From Calliopsis andreniformis (lineage: Eukaryota > Arthropoda > Insecta > Hymenoptera > Andrenidae): DNA of 64,000 nt. The notes beneath the pieces are model-generated. The model saw only the letters and a program-made list of their open reading frames with translations, did no database searches and was not told the DNA's origin. Made by a program: the position numbers and the translations under genes. This document shows, one piece after another, positions 11,469 through 24,800 of the stretch. Numbering within the stretch: the stretch's first letter is position 1; each line of letters starts with the position of its first letter. The DNA is taken from NCBI RefSeq assembly GCF_051401765.1, contig NW_027480599.1, positions 124,001-188,000 of the forward strand, read 5' to 3'.

Positions 11469-13823
11469 TCCCCAATCCTCAATCCTCAATCCACAATCCT
11501 CAGCCCTCAGTCCTCAATCCTCAATCCTAAATCCTCAATCCTTAATCCTCAATCCTCTGTCCTCAAACATCAATCCTCAATCCTCAGTCCTCATCCTCAA
11601 TCCTCAATCCTCAATCATCAATCCTCAATCTTCAATCCTCAATAATCAATCTCCAATCCTACAACCTCAAACCTCAATCCTCAATCTTCAACCCTCAATC
11701 CTCAATCCTCAATCGTCAATCCTCAATCTTCAACACACAACCCTCAACCATCAATCCTCAATACTAAACCATCAACCCACATTCCTCAATACTCAACACA
11801 ATGTCCTGAATGCTCAGGACTCAATACTCAATCCAGAATATTCAATCATCAAATCACAATCCTCAAACATCAATCCTCAGCAATCAGTCCTCAAACCTCA
11901 GTCCTCAATACGCAATCCTCAATCCTCAATCCTCAATCCTCAGTCCTCAGACCTCAATCCTCAACCCTCAGTCCTCATACTCAACCCTCAATACTCAACC
12001 CTCAATCCTCAATATTCAATCCCCTATACTCAATCTTCAATCTTCAATCCTCAATCCTCAATCCTCGACCCTCAATCCTCAATCCTCAATCCTCAATCCT
12101 CAATCCTCACTCTTCAATCCTCCATACACAATCTCGAACACTCAATCCTCAATCCTCAATCCTCAAACCTCAATCCTCAATCCTTAATCTTCAATCCGCA
12201 ATCCCCAATCCTCAATCTTCAATCCTCAATCCTCAATCCTCAATCCTCAACACACAATCCTTAGTCCACAGTCCTCAATCCTCAATCCTCAACCCTGAGT
12301 CCTCGTCCTGCATCCTCAAACCTCAATTCTCAATCCTCAATCCTCAACCCTCAATCCTCAACCCTCAGTCTTCATCCTCATCCTCAATCCACAATCTTCA
12401 ACCCTCAATCCCCAATCCTCAATCATCAATGCTCGGTCCTCAATCCTCAATCCTAAATCCTCAATCCTCAATCCTCAATCCTCAATCCACAATCCTCAGC
12501 CCTCAGTCCTCAATCCTCAATCCTCAACCCTCAGTCCTCGTCCTCAATCCTCAAACCTCAATTCTCAATCCTCAATCCTCAATCCTCAATATTCAATCCT
12601 CAATACTCATTCTTCAATCCTCAATCCTCAATCCTCAATCCTCATTCCTCAATCCTCAATCCTTTATCCTCAATCCTCAATCCCCAATCCTCAAGCTTCA
12701 ATACTAAAACCCTCAACCCTCAATCCTCAATCCTCAATCTTCAGTCCTCAATACTCAATATTCAATCCTCAATCCTCAATCCTCAATCCTCAATCTTCAA
12801 TCCTCAATCCTCAATCCTCAATCCTCATTCTTCAATTCACAATACCCAATCCTCAATCTTCAATCCTCAATCCTCAATCCTCAATTCTCAATCCTCAATC
12901 CTCAGTCCTGAGTCGTCAAACTTCAATCATCAACCCTCAGCCCTCACCCTCAATCCTCAATCCTCAATCCTCAGTCCTCAAACCTCTATCCTCAACCCTC
13001 AGTCCTCTTCCTCAATCCTCAATCCTCAATCCTCAATCCTCAATCTTCAATCCTCAATCCTCAATTCTCAATCCTCAATCCTCAATCTTCAATCCTCAAT
13101 CCTCAATCCTCAATCCTCAATCCTCAATCCTCAGTCCTCAGTCCTCAAACCTCAACCCTCAGCCCTCAGTCATCAACCCTCAATCTTCAATCCTCAATAA
13201 CCAATCTCAAATCGTAGATCCTCAATCCCCAGTCTTCAATCCTTAATCCTCAATCTTCAATCCTCAATCCCCAGTCCTCAATCTTCAATCCTCAATCCTC
13301 AATCCCCAATATTCAACACACAACTTTCAACCATCAATCCTCAATACTCAACCATCAATTCTCAATTCTCAATACTCAATATAATATCCTGAATTCTCAT
13401 GGTTCAATACTCAATCCACAATATTCAATAATCAAATCTCAATCCTCAAACATCAATTCTCAACACTCAATCCTCAGCACTCAGTCCTCTCTCTTCACTC
13501 CTCCATCCTCAATCCTCAATCCTCAAGCCTCAGTCCTCAATCCTCAATCCTCAATCCTCAATCCTCAGTCCTCAAACGTCAACCCCGAATCCTCAACCCT
13601 GAATCCTCAATCTTCAGCCCTCAGTCCTCAACAATCAATTGTCAATCCTCAATCCTCAATAGAATATCCTCAATTCACAGTTTTCAATACTCAATCCCCA
13701 TTCTTCAATCTTCAAATCTCAATCCACAAACATCAATTCTCATCACTCAACCCTCAACACTCAGTTCTCAATCTTCAATCCAAAAATCCTCAATCCTCAA
13801 TCTTCAATCCTCGATACTCAATC
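11469..13823 (+). repeat. 3.49-kb tandem duplication, copy 2 (internally shortened)
   Basis: From 11,469 to about 12,717 it matches 7,978-9,227 at +3,491 bp, dropping to +3,490 after a single A is lost near 12,380. From about 12,718 to 13,823 it matches 10,360-11,462 at +2,359 bp. Copies differ by scattered substitutions, for example CCCTCAGTCC against CCCTGAGTCC at 12,293, and near 13,785 CCAAAAATCC replaces CCTAAATCC. Confidence 0.85.
11803..11820. other. Short dyad, arms kept, EcoRI site lost
   Basis: Duplicate of the dyad at 8,312 with the same ATGC spacer. Confidence 0.75.
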
Positions 13824-16800
13824 TTCAATCCTCAATCCTCAATTCTCAATCCTCAATGCTGAATCCTCAATCGTCAATCCTCAATACCCAATCCTCAATG
13901 TTCAATCCTCAATCCTCAATCCTCAATCCTCAATCCTCTGTCCTCACTCCTCAATCCTCATTCTTCAATCCTCAATACCGATTCCTCAATCTTCAATTCT
14001 CTGTTCTCAATCCTTAATTATCAATCCTCAGCCCTCAATCCTCAGCACTCAGTCCTCTCTCTTCACTCCTCCATCCTCAATCCTCAATCCTCAGTCCTCA
14101 AACCTCAATCCTGAATCCTCAATCCTGAATCCTCAATCTTCAGCACTCAGTCCTTTACAGTCAGTTGTCAATCCTCAATCCTCAATAGAATATCATGAAT
14201 TCTCAGTTTTCATTACTCAATACTCAATCTGCAATCTCCAAATCTCTATCCACAAACATCAGTTCTCATCGCTCAACCCTCAACACTCAGTCCCCAATCC
14301 TCAATATTCAATCCTCAATCCTCAGTCCTCAATCCACAATCCTCAACCTTCAATCCTCAATACTCAATCTTCAATGCTCATTCCTCAATCCTCAATCCAC
14401 AATTCTCTATCCACAAACGTCAATTCTCATCGCTCAACCCTCAACACTCCCTCCCCAATCCTCAATCTTCAATCCTCAATCCTCAATCCTCAATCCTCAA
14501 TCCTCAATTTTCAATCCTCAATTCTCAATCCTCAATACTAAATGCTCAATCGCCAATCCTCAATCACCAATCCTCAATCTTCAATACTCCATCCTGAATC
14601 CTCAAACCTCAATCCTCAATCTTCAATCCTCAATGCTCAATCCTCAATCCTCAATCCTCAGTCCTCAATCCTCAAGCCTCAATCCTCAAACCTCAATCAT
14701 CAACCGTCAGTCCTCGTCCTCAATCTTCAACCCTCAATCCTCAATCCTCAATCTTCAATCCTCAATACTCAATATTCAATCCTCAATCCTCAATCCTCAA
14801 TCCTCAATCTTCAATTCTCAATCCTCAATCCTCAATCCTCGTTCTTCAATTCACAATACCCAATCCTCAATCTTCAATCCTCAATCCTCAATCCTCAATT
14901 CTCAATCCTCAATCCTCAGCCCTGAGTCCTCAAACTTCAATCATCAACCCTCAGCCCTCACCCTCAATCCTCAATCCTCAATCCTCAGTCCTCAAGCCTC
15001 TATCCTCAACCCTCAGTCCTCTTCCTCAATCCTCAATCCTCAATCCTCAATCCTCAATCTTCAATCCTCAATCCTCAATTCTCAATCCTCAATCCTCAAT
15101 CTTCAATCCTCAATCCTCAATCCTCAATCCTCAATCCTCAATCCTTAATCCTCAATCTTCAATCCTCAATCCCCAGTCCTCAATCTTCAATCGTCAATCC
15201 TCAATCCCCAATGTTCAACACACAACCCTCAACCATCAATCCTCAATACTCAACCATCAATTCTCAATTCTCAATACTCAATGTAATATCCTGAATTCTC
15301 ATGGTTCAATACTCAATCCACAATATTCAATAATCAAATCTCAATCCTCAAACATCAATTCTCAACACTCAATCCTCAGCACTCAGTCCTCTCTCTTCAC
15401 TCCTCCATCCTCAATCCTCAACCCTCAAGCCTCAGCCCTCAATCCTCAATCCTCAATCCTCAATCCTCAGTCCTCAAACGTCAACCCCGAATACTCAACC
15501 CTGAACCCTCAGTCTTCAGCCCTCAGTCCTCAACAATCAATTGTCAATCCTCAATCCTCAATAGAATATCCTCAATTCACAGTTTTCAATACTCAATCCC
15601 CATTCTTCAACCTTCAAATCTCAATCCACAATCATCAATTATCATCACTCACCAATCAACACACAGTCCTCAATCTTCAATCCTCAATCCTCAATCCTCA
15701 ATCTTCAATCCTCAATACTCAATCTTCAATCCTGAATCCTCAATTCTCAATCCTCAATACTCAATCCTCAAACCTCAATCCTCAACAGTCAGCCCTCGTC
15801 CTCAATCCTCAAACCTCAATCCTCAATCCTCAATATTCAATAATCAATACTCAATCTTCAATCCTCAATCCTCAGTCCTCAATCCTCAATCCTCAATCCT
15901 CAATATTCAACACACAACCCTCAGCCATCAATCCTCAATACTCAACCACCAATCCTCAATTCTCAATACTGAATAGAATATACTGAATTCTCATGGTTGA
16001 ATACTCAATCCAAAATATTCAATAATCAAATCTCAATCCTCAAACATCAGTTCTCAACACTCATTCCTCAGCACTCAGTCCAATCTCTTCAATCCTCCAT
16101 CCTCAATCCTCAATCCTCAGGCGTCAATCCTCAATCCTCAATTCCCAACCCTCAATCCTCAGCCCTCAGACCTCAATCCCGAATCCTCACTCCTGAATCC
16201 TCAACGCCCAATCCTCAATCTTCAATCCTCAATACACAATCTTCAATTATCAATCCTCAATTCTCAAACCACAATCCTCAATCTTCAATCCTCAATGCTC
16301 AATCCTCAATCCTCAATCCTCGGTCCTCAATACTCAAGCCTCAATCCTCAAACCTCAATCATCAACCGTCAGTCCTCGTCCTCAATCCTCAACCCTCAAT
16401 CCTCAATCCTCAATCTTCAATCCTCGATACTCAATATTCAATCCTCAATCCTCAATCCTCAATCCTCAATCTTCAATCCTCAAACCTCAATCCTCAACCG
16501 TCAGTCCTCGTACTCAATCCTCAACACTCAATCCTCAATCCTCAACCCTCAATCTTCAATCCTCAATCCTCAATCCTCAATCCTCAATTCTCAATCCTCA
16601 ATCCTCAGCCCTGAGTCCTCAAACCTCAATCCTCAACCCTCAGCCCTCACCCGCAATCCTCAATCCTCAATCCTCAATCCTTAATCTTCAATCCTCAATA
16701 CTCAATCTTCAATCCTCAATCCTCAATCCTCAATCTTCAGTCCTCAATACTCAATCTTCAATCCTCAATCCTCAATCCTCAATCCTCAATCCTCAGTCCT

Positions 16801-19800
16801 CAGTCCTCAAACCTCAATCCTCAAACCTCAGCCCTCATCCTCAATCCTCAATCCTCAATCTTCAATCCTCAATCTTCAATCCTCAATACGCAATCTTCAA
16901 TCTTCAATCTTCAGTCCTCAATCCTCAATCCTCAATCCTCAAACCTCAATCCTCAACCGTCAGTCCTCGTACTCAATCCTCAGCACTCAATCCTCAATCC
17001 TCAACACTCAATCTTCAATCCTCAATCCTCAATCCTCAGCCCTCAAACCTCAATCCTGAATCCTCAATCTTCAGTCCGCAGTCCTCAACAATCAGTTGTC
17101 AATCCTCAATCCTCAATATAATATCATGAATTCACAGTTTTCAATACCCAATACTCAATCTGCAATCTTCAAATCTCTATCCAGAAACATCAATTCTCAT
17201 CACTCAACCCTCAACACTCAGTACTCAATGTTCAATCCTCAATCCTCAATTCTGAATCTTCAATCCTCAATACTGAATCTTCAATCCTCAATCCTCAATC
17301 CTCAATACTCAATCCTGAATCCTCAATCCTCAATCTTCAATCCTCAGTCCCCAATCCTCAATCTTCCATCCTCAATCCTCAATCCTCAATCCTCGATCCT
17401 CTATCCTCAATCCTCAATCCTCAATCCTCAATTCTCATTCTTCAATCCTCAATACCCAGTCCTCAATCTTCAATCCTCAATCCTCAATCCTCAATTCTCA
17501 ATCCTCAATCCTCTGTCCTCAGTCCTCAAACCACAATCCTCAACCCTCGGCCCCCATCCTCAATCCTCAATCCTCAATCCTCAATCCTCAATCCTCAATC
17601 TTCAATCCTCAATACGCAATCTTCAATCTTCAATCTTCAGTCCTCAATCCTCAATCCTCAATCCTCAAACCGCAATCCTCAACCGTCAGTCCTCGTACTC
17701 AATCCTCAACACTCAATCCTCAATCCTCAACCCTCAATCTTCAATCCTCAATCCTCAATCCTCAGTCCTCAAACCTCAATCCGGAATCCTCAATCCTGGT
17801 TCCTCAATCTTCAGCCGTCGGTCCTCAACAATCAATTGTCAATCCTCAGTCCTCAATAGAATATCCTCAATTCACAGATTTCAATACTCAATACCCATTC
17901 TTCAATCTTCAAATCTCAATCCACAAACATCAATTCTCATCACTCAGCCCTCAACACTCAGTCCTCAATCTTCAACCCTCAATCCTCAATCCTCAATCCT
18001 CAATCCTCAACCTTCAATCCTCAATACTCAATCATCAATCCTCAATCCTCAATTCTCAATTCTCATTACTCAATCCTCAATCCTCAATCATCAATCCTCA
18101 ATCCTCAATCCTCAATTCTCAATCTTCAATCCTCAATCCTCAATCCTCAATCCTCAATCCTCCATCCTCAGTCCTCATTCTTCAATCCTCAATACCCAAT
18201 CCTCAATCTTCAATCCTCAATCCTCAATCCTCAATTCTCAACCCTCAATCCTCAGTCCTCAGTCCTCAAACCTCAATCCTCAAACCTCAGCCCTCATCCT
18301 CAATCCTCAATCCTGAATCCTCAAATCCTCAATCCTCAATCCACAATCCTCAATCTTCGATCCTCAATACTCAATCTTCAATCCTCAATCCTCAATCCTC
18401 AATCATCAATCCTCATTCTTCAATCATCAATATTCAATCTTCAATCCTCAATCCTCAATCCTCAATACTCAATCCTCAATCCTCAATGTTCAATCCTCAA
18501 TCCTCAATTCTCAATCCTCAATACTCAATCCTCAAACCTCAATCCTCAACAGCCAGCCCTCGTCCTCAATCCTCAAACCTCAATCCTCAATCCTCAATAT
18601 TCAATCATCAATATTCAATCTTCAATCCTCAATCCTCAGTCCTCAATCCTCAATCCTCAATCCTCAATATTCAACACACAAACCTCAGCCATCAATCCTC
18701 AATACTCAACCACCAATCCTCAATTCTCAATACTGAATAAAATATACTGAATTCTCATGGTTGAATACTCAATCCAAAATATTCAATAATCAAATCTCAA
18801 TCCTCAAACATCAGTTCTCAGCACTCAATCCTCAGCACTCAGTCGAATCTCTTCAATCCTCCATCCTCGTTCCTCAATCCTAAGGCGTCAATCCTCAATC
18901 CTCAATGCTCAACCCTCAATCCTCAGTCCTCAAACCTCAATCCCGAATCCTCAATCCTGAATCCTCAATCTTCAGCCCTCAGTCCTCAACAATCAACTGT
19001 CAATCCTCAATCCTCTACAGAATATCCTCAATTCACAGTTTTCAATACTCAATCCCCATTCTTCAATCTTCAAATCTCAATCCCCAAACATCAATTCTCA
19101 TCACTCTACCCTCAACACTCAGTTCTCAATCTTCAATCCTCAATCCTCAATCCTCAATCTTCAATCCTCAATACTCAATCTTCAATCCTCAATCCTCAAT
19201 TCTCAATCCTCAGTACTCAATCCTCAATCGTCAATCCTCAATCCCCAATCCTCAATCTTCAATACTCAATCCTCTATCCTCAAACCTCAATCCTCAACCT
19301 TCAATCCTCAATGCTCAATCCTCAATCCACAGTCCTCGGTCCTCAATACTCAAGCCTCAATCCTCAAACCTCAATCATCAACCGTCAGTCCTCGTCCTCA
19401 ATCCTCAACCCTCAATCCTCAATCCTCAATCTTCAATCCTCGATACTCAATATTCAATCCTCAATCCTCAATCCTCAATCCTCAATCTTCAATCCTCAAT
19501 CCTTAATCCTCAATCCTCAATACTCAATCCTCATTCTTCAGTCCTCAATACCCAATCCTCAATCTTCAATCCTCAATCCTCAATCCTCAATTCTCAATCC
19601 TCAATCCTCAGTCCTGAGTCCTCAAACCTCAATCCTCAACCCTCAGCCCTCACCCACAATCCTCAATCCTCAATCCTCAATCCTTAATCTTCAATCCTCA
19701 ATACTCAATCTTCAATCCTCAATCCTCAATCCTCAATCTTCAATCCTCAATACTCAATCTTCCATCCTCAACATCAATTCTCAATACTCAATACTCAATC

Positions 19801-20100
19801 CTCAAACCTCAATCCTCAACCCTCAGCCCTCATCCTCAATCCTCAATCCTCAGCCCCCAATCCTCAATCTTCAATCCTCAATACACAATCTTCAATAATC
19901 AACCCTCAATTCTCAGTCCGCAATACTCAATCTTCAATCCTCAATCCTCAATTCTCAATCCTCAATACTCAATCCTCAATCGTCAATCCTCCATCCCCAA
20001 TCCTCAATCTTCAATACTCAATCCTCAATCCTCAAACCTCAATCCTCAATCTTCAATCCTCAATGCTCAATCCTCAATCCTCAATCCTCGGTCCTCAATA
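13690..20100 (+). repeat. 6.41-kb tandem duplication, copy 1
   Basis: The left 1.8 kb (to about 15,535) is repeated starting at 20,101 at +6,411 bp, so 13,690-20,100 is a full unit followed by a partial second one. Shared markers are CCAAAAATCC near 13,780, the AGTCCTTTACAGTCAG variant near 14,150, the CAACGTCAATTCTCATCGC block near 14,417, the TCGCCAATCC run near 14,550 and the AATGTAATATCC form of L2 at 15,281. Its right part (15,541 onward) is duplicated elsewhere; see the separate entry. Confidence 0.85.
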
Positions 20101-20105
20101 CTCAA
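15541..20105 (+). repeat. 4.56-kb segment duplicated at 33,891-38,448 (first copy)
   Basis: Matches at +18,350 bp until about 18,150, then at +18,343 bp. The change is one heptamer fewer in the downstream copy, in the run before CTCCATCCTCAGTCC. Other differences are single bases, for example CCTGAATCC against CCTCAATCC at 15,731 and CAGCACTC against CAACACTC at 16,981. The loss of one unit shifts the + strand reading frame without changing the repeat peptide, which shows how little the frames mean here. Confidence 0.9.
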
Positions 20106-21856
20106 TCCCCATTCTTCAATCTTCAAATCTCAATCCACAAACATCAATTCTCATCACTCAACCCTCAACACTCAGTTCTCAATCTTCAATCCAAAAATCC
20201 TCAATCCTCAATCTTCAATCCTCGATACTCAATCTTCAATCCTCAATCCTCAATTCTCAATCCTCAATGCTCAATCCTCAATCGTCAATCCTCAATACCC
20301 AATCCTCAATGTTCAATCCTCAATCCTCAATCCTCAATCCTCAATCCTCTGTCCTCACTCCTCAATCCTCATTCTTCAATCCTCAATACCGATTCCTCAA
20401 TCTTCAATCCTCAATTCTCAATCCTTAATTATCAATCCTCAGCCCTCAATCCTCAGCACTCAGTCCTCTCTCTTCACTCCTCCATCCTCAATCCTCAATC
20501 CTCAGTCCTCAAACCTCAATCCTGAATCCTCAATCCTGAATCCTCAATCTTCAGCACTCAGTCCTTTACAGTCAGTTGTCAATCCTCAATCCTCAATAGA
20601 ATATCATCAATTCTCAGTTTTCATTACTCAATACTCAATCTGCAATCTCCAAATCTCTATCCACAAACATCAGTTCTCATCGCTCAACCCTCAACACTCA
20701 GTCCCCAATCCTCAATATTCAATCCTCAATCCTCAGTCCTCAATCCACAATCCTCAACCTTCAATCCTCAATACTCAATCTTCAATGCTCATTCCTCAAT
20801 CCTCAATCCACAATTATCTATCCACAAACGTCAATTCTCATCGCTCAACCCTCAACACTCCCTCCCCAATCCTCAATCTTCAATCCTCAATCCTCAATCC
20901 TCAATCCTCAATCCTCAATTTTCAATCCTCAATTCTCAATCCTCAATACTCAATGCTCAATCGCCAATCCTCAATCACCAATCCTCAATCTTCAATACTC
21001 CATCCTGAATCCTCAAACCTCAATCCTCAATCTTCAATCCTCAATGCTCAATCCTCAATCCTCAATCCTCAGTCCTCAATCCTCAAGCCTCAATCCTCAA
21101 ACCTCAATCATCAACCGTCAGTCCTCGTCCTCAATCTTCAACCCTCAATCCTCAATCCTCAATCTTCAATCCTCAATACTCAATATTCAATCCTCAATCC
21201 TCAATCCTCAATCCTCAATCTTCAATTCTCAATCCTCAATCCTCAATCCTCATTCTTCAATTCACAATGCCCAATCCTCAATCCTCAATTCTCAATCCTC
21301 AATCCTCAATCTTCAATCCTCAATCCTCAATCCTCAATCCTCAATCCTCAATCCTCAGTCCTCAGTCCTCAAACCTCAACCCTCAGCCCTCAGTCATCAA
21401 CCCTCAATCTTCAATCCTCAATAACCAATCTCAAATCGTAGATCCTCAATCCCCAATCCTCAATCCTTAATCCTCAATCTTCAATCCTCAATCCCCAGTC
21501 CTCAATCTTCAATCGTCAATCCTCAATCCCCAATGTTCAACACACAACCCTCAACCATCAATCCTCAATACTCAACCATCAATTCTCAATTCTCAATACT
21601 CAATGTAATATCCTGAATTCTCATGGTTCAATACTCAATCCACAATATTCAATAATCAAATCTCAATCCTCAAACATCAATTCTCAACACTCAATCCTCA
21701 GCACTCAGTCCTCTCTCTTCACTCCTCCATCCTCAATCCTCAACCCTCAAGCCTCAGCCCTCAATCCTCAATCCTCAATCCTCAATCCTCAGTCCTCAAA
21801 CGTCAACCCCGAATACTCAACCCTGAACCCTCAGTCTTCAGCCCTCAGTCCTCAAC
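20101..21856 (+). repeat. 6.41-kb tandem duplication, partial copy 2
   Basis: Matches 13,690-15,535. The offset starts at 6,411 bp and ends at 6,321 bp (CAATGTTCAACACAC at 15,210 and 21,531), so about 90 bp has been lost inside the second copy, in the 21.2-kb region. Similarity ends near the L1 landmark at 21,882, where the bases before it read CAATCAGTTGTC instead of CAATCAATTGTC. Confidence 0.85.
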
Positions 21857-24800
21857 AATCAGTTGTCAATCCTCAATCCTCAATAGAATATCATCAATTC
21901 ACAGTTTTCAATGCTCAATACTCAACCTGCAATCTTCAAATCTCTATCCACAAACACCTATTCTCATCATTCAACCCTCAACACTCAGTCCCCAATCCTC
22001 AATCTTCAATCCTCAATCCTCAATCCTCAATCCTCAATCCACATCCTCAATCTTCAATCCTCAATCCTCAATCCTCTATCCTCAACCCTCAATCCTCAAT
22101 CCTCAATGTTCAATCCGCAATACCCAATCCTCAATCTTCAATCCTCAATCCTCAACCCTCAATTCTCAATCCTCAATCCTCAATCCTCAGTCGTCAAACC
22201 TCAATCCTGAATCCTCAATCCTGAATCCTCAATCTTCAGGCCTCAGTCCTCAACAATCAGTTGTGAATCCTCAACCCTTAATAGAATATCCTCAATTCAC
22301 AGGTTTCAATACTCAATACTCAACCTGCAATCTTCAAATCTCTATCCACAAACATCAATACTCATCACTCAACCCTCAACACTCAGTACCCAATCCTCAA
22401 TCTTCAATGCTCAATCCTCAATCCTCAATCCTCAATCCTCAATATTCAATCCTCAATACCCAACCTTCAATCCTCAATCCTCATTCCTCGATCCTCAATT
22501 CTCAATCCTCAATCGTCAATCTCCAATCCTGAATACTCAATATTCAATCCTCAATCCTCAATCCCAAATCCGCAATCCTCATTCTTCAATCCTCAATATC
22601 CAATCCTCAATCTTCAATCCTCAATCCTCAATCCTCAGTCCTCAATCCTCAATCCTCAGTCGTCAGTCCTCAAACCTCAACCCCCAACACTCAGACCTCA
22701 TCGTCAATCCTCAATCCTCAATCCTCAATCCTCAGGCTTCAATCCTCAAAACTCAATCTTCAATCCTCAATACTCAATACTCAATACTCAACCATCAATC
22801 CTCAATTCTCAATACTCAATAGTATATCCTGAAATCTCAGGATTCAATACTCAAACGTCAACCCTCAACCCTCAGCCCTCATGCTCAATCCTCATTCCTA
22901 AGTCCTCAACCTTCAATCCTAAATAATCAATCTTCAATCCTCAATCCGCAATTCTCTATCCTCAACCCTCAATCCTCAATCCTCAATACTCAATCTGCAA
23001 TCCTCAATCCCCGATCCTCCATCCTCAACCCCCAATCCTCAAGCGTCAATACTCAATCCTCAATCCTCAACCCTCAATCCTCAGTCCTCAAACCTCAATC
23101 CCGAGTCCTCAATCCTGAATCCTCAATCTTCAACACTCAGTCCTCAAAAATCAATTATCAATCCTCAATCATCAATCCTCAATCCTCAATCCTCAATCCT
23201 CAATCCTCAATTCTCAATCCTCAATACTCAATCCTCAATCGTGAATCCTCAATCCCCAATCCTCAATCTTCAATACTAAATTCTCAATCCTCAAACCTCA
23301 ATCCTCAATCTTCAATCCTCAATGCACAATCCTCAATCCTCAATCCTCAATCCTCAATCCTCAGTCCTCGAACCTCAATCCGGAGTCCTCAATCTTCAGC
23401 CGTCGGGCCTCAACAATCAATTGTCAATCCTCAATCCTCAATAGAATATCCTCAATTCACAGTTTTCAATACTCCATCCCCATTCTTCAATCTTCAAATC
23501 TCAATCCACATACATCAATTCTCATCACTCAACCCTCAACACTCAGTCCTCAATCTTCAATCCTCAATCCTCATTCTTCAATCCTCAATACCCAATCCTC
23601 AATCTTCAATCCTCAATCCACAATCCTCAATTCTCAATCCTCAATCCTCAATCCTCAATCCTCAATCCTCAATCTTCAAACCTCAATACTCAATCCTCAA
23701 TCCTCAATCCACAATCCTCAATCTTCACTCCTCAATCCTCAATCCTGAATCCTCAATCCTCAATCTTGAAACCTCAATACTCAATTCGCAATCCTCAATC
23801 CTCAGTCCTCAGGCCTCAACTATCAATACTCAACCCTCAGTCCTCGTCCTGAATCCACAACCTTCAATGCTCAATCCTCAACCTTCATTCATCAATATTC
23901 AACCTTCAATACTCAATCCTCAATCCTCAATCCTCAATACTCAATCCTCAGTCCTCAATGTTCAATCCTCAATCCCCAATCCTCAATCTTCAGTCCTCAA
24001 TCTTCAATCCTCAATCCTCAATCCTCAACCCTCAGCCCTCATCCTCAATCCTCAATCCTCAATCCTCAATCCTCAATCTTCAATCCTCAATACTCAATCT
24101 TCAAACCTCAATCCTCAGTCCTCAAACCTCAATTCTGAACCCTCAATCCTGAATCCTCAGCCTTCAGCCCTCAGTCCTCAACATTCAGTTGTCAATCCTC
24201 AATCCTCAATAGAATATCCTCAATACACAGTTTCCAATACTCAATACTCAATCTGCAATCTTCAAATCTCTATCCACAAACATCAATTCTCATCATTCAA
24301 ACCCCAACACTCAGTCCCCAATCTTCAATATGCAATCCTCAATCCTCAATCCTCAATCCACAACCCTCAACCTTCAATCCTCAATACTCAATCTTCAATC
24401 ATCGATCCTCAATCCTCAATCCTCAATCCCCAATCCTCAATCTTCAATACTCAATCCTCAATACTCAAACCTCAATCCTCAATCTTCAATCCTCAATCCT
24501 CAATCCTCAATCCTCAATACTCAATCCTCAATCCTCAATCCTCAATCCTCAATCCTCAATCCTCAATCCTCATTCTTCAATCCTCAATACCCAATCCTCA
24601 ATCTTCAATCCTCAATCCACAATCCTCAATTCTCAATCCTCAATCCTCAATCCTCAGACCTCAAACATCAATACCCAACCCTCAGTCCTCGTCCTCAATC
24701 CGCAACACTCAATCCTCAATCCTCAATCTTCAATCCTCAATCCTCAATCCTCGATACTCGATTCTCAATCCTCAGTCCTCAAACCTCAATCCTGAATCCT

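Noticed and set aside
13640..13660. CAATCAATTGTC (MfeI palindrome) as an operator or attachment site
   Set aside because: A one-base change in an ordinary TCAATCCTC context; it varies to CAATCAGTTGTC and CAATCGATTGTC in sister modules, with no consistent dyad beyond 6 bp.
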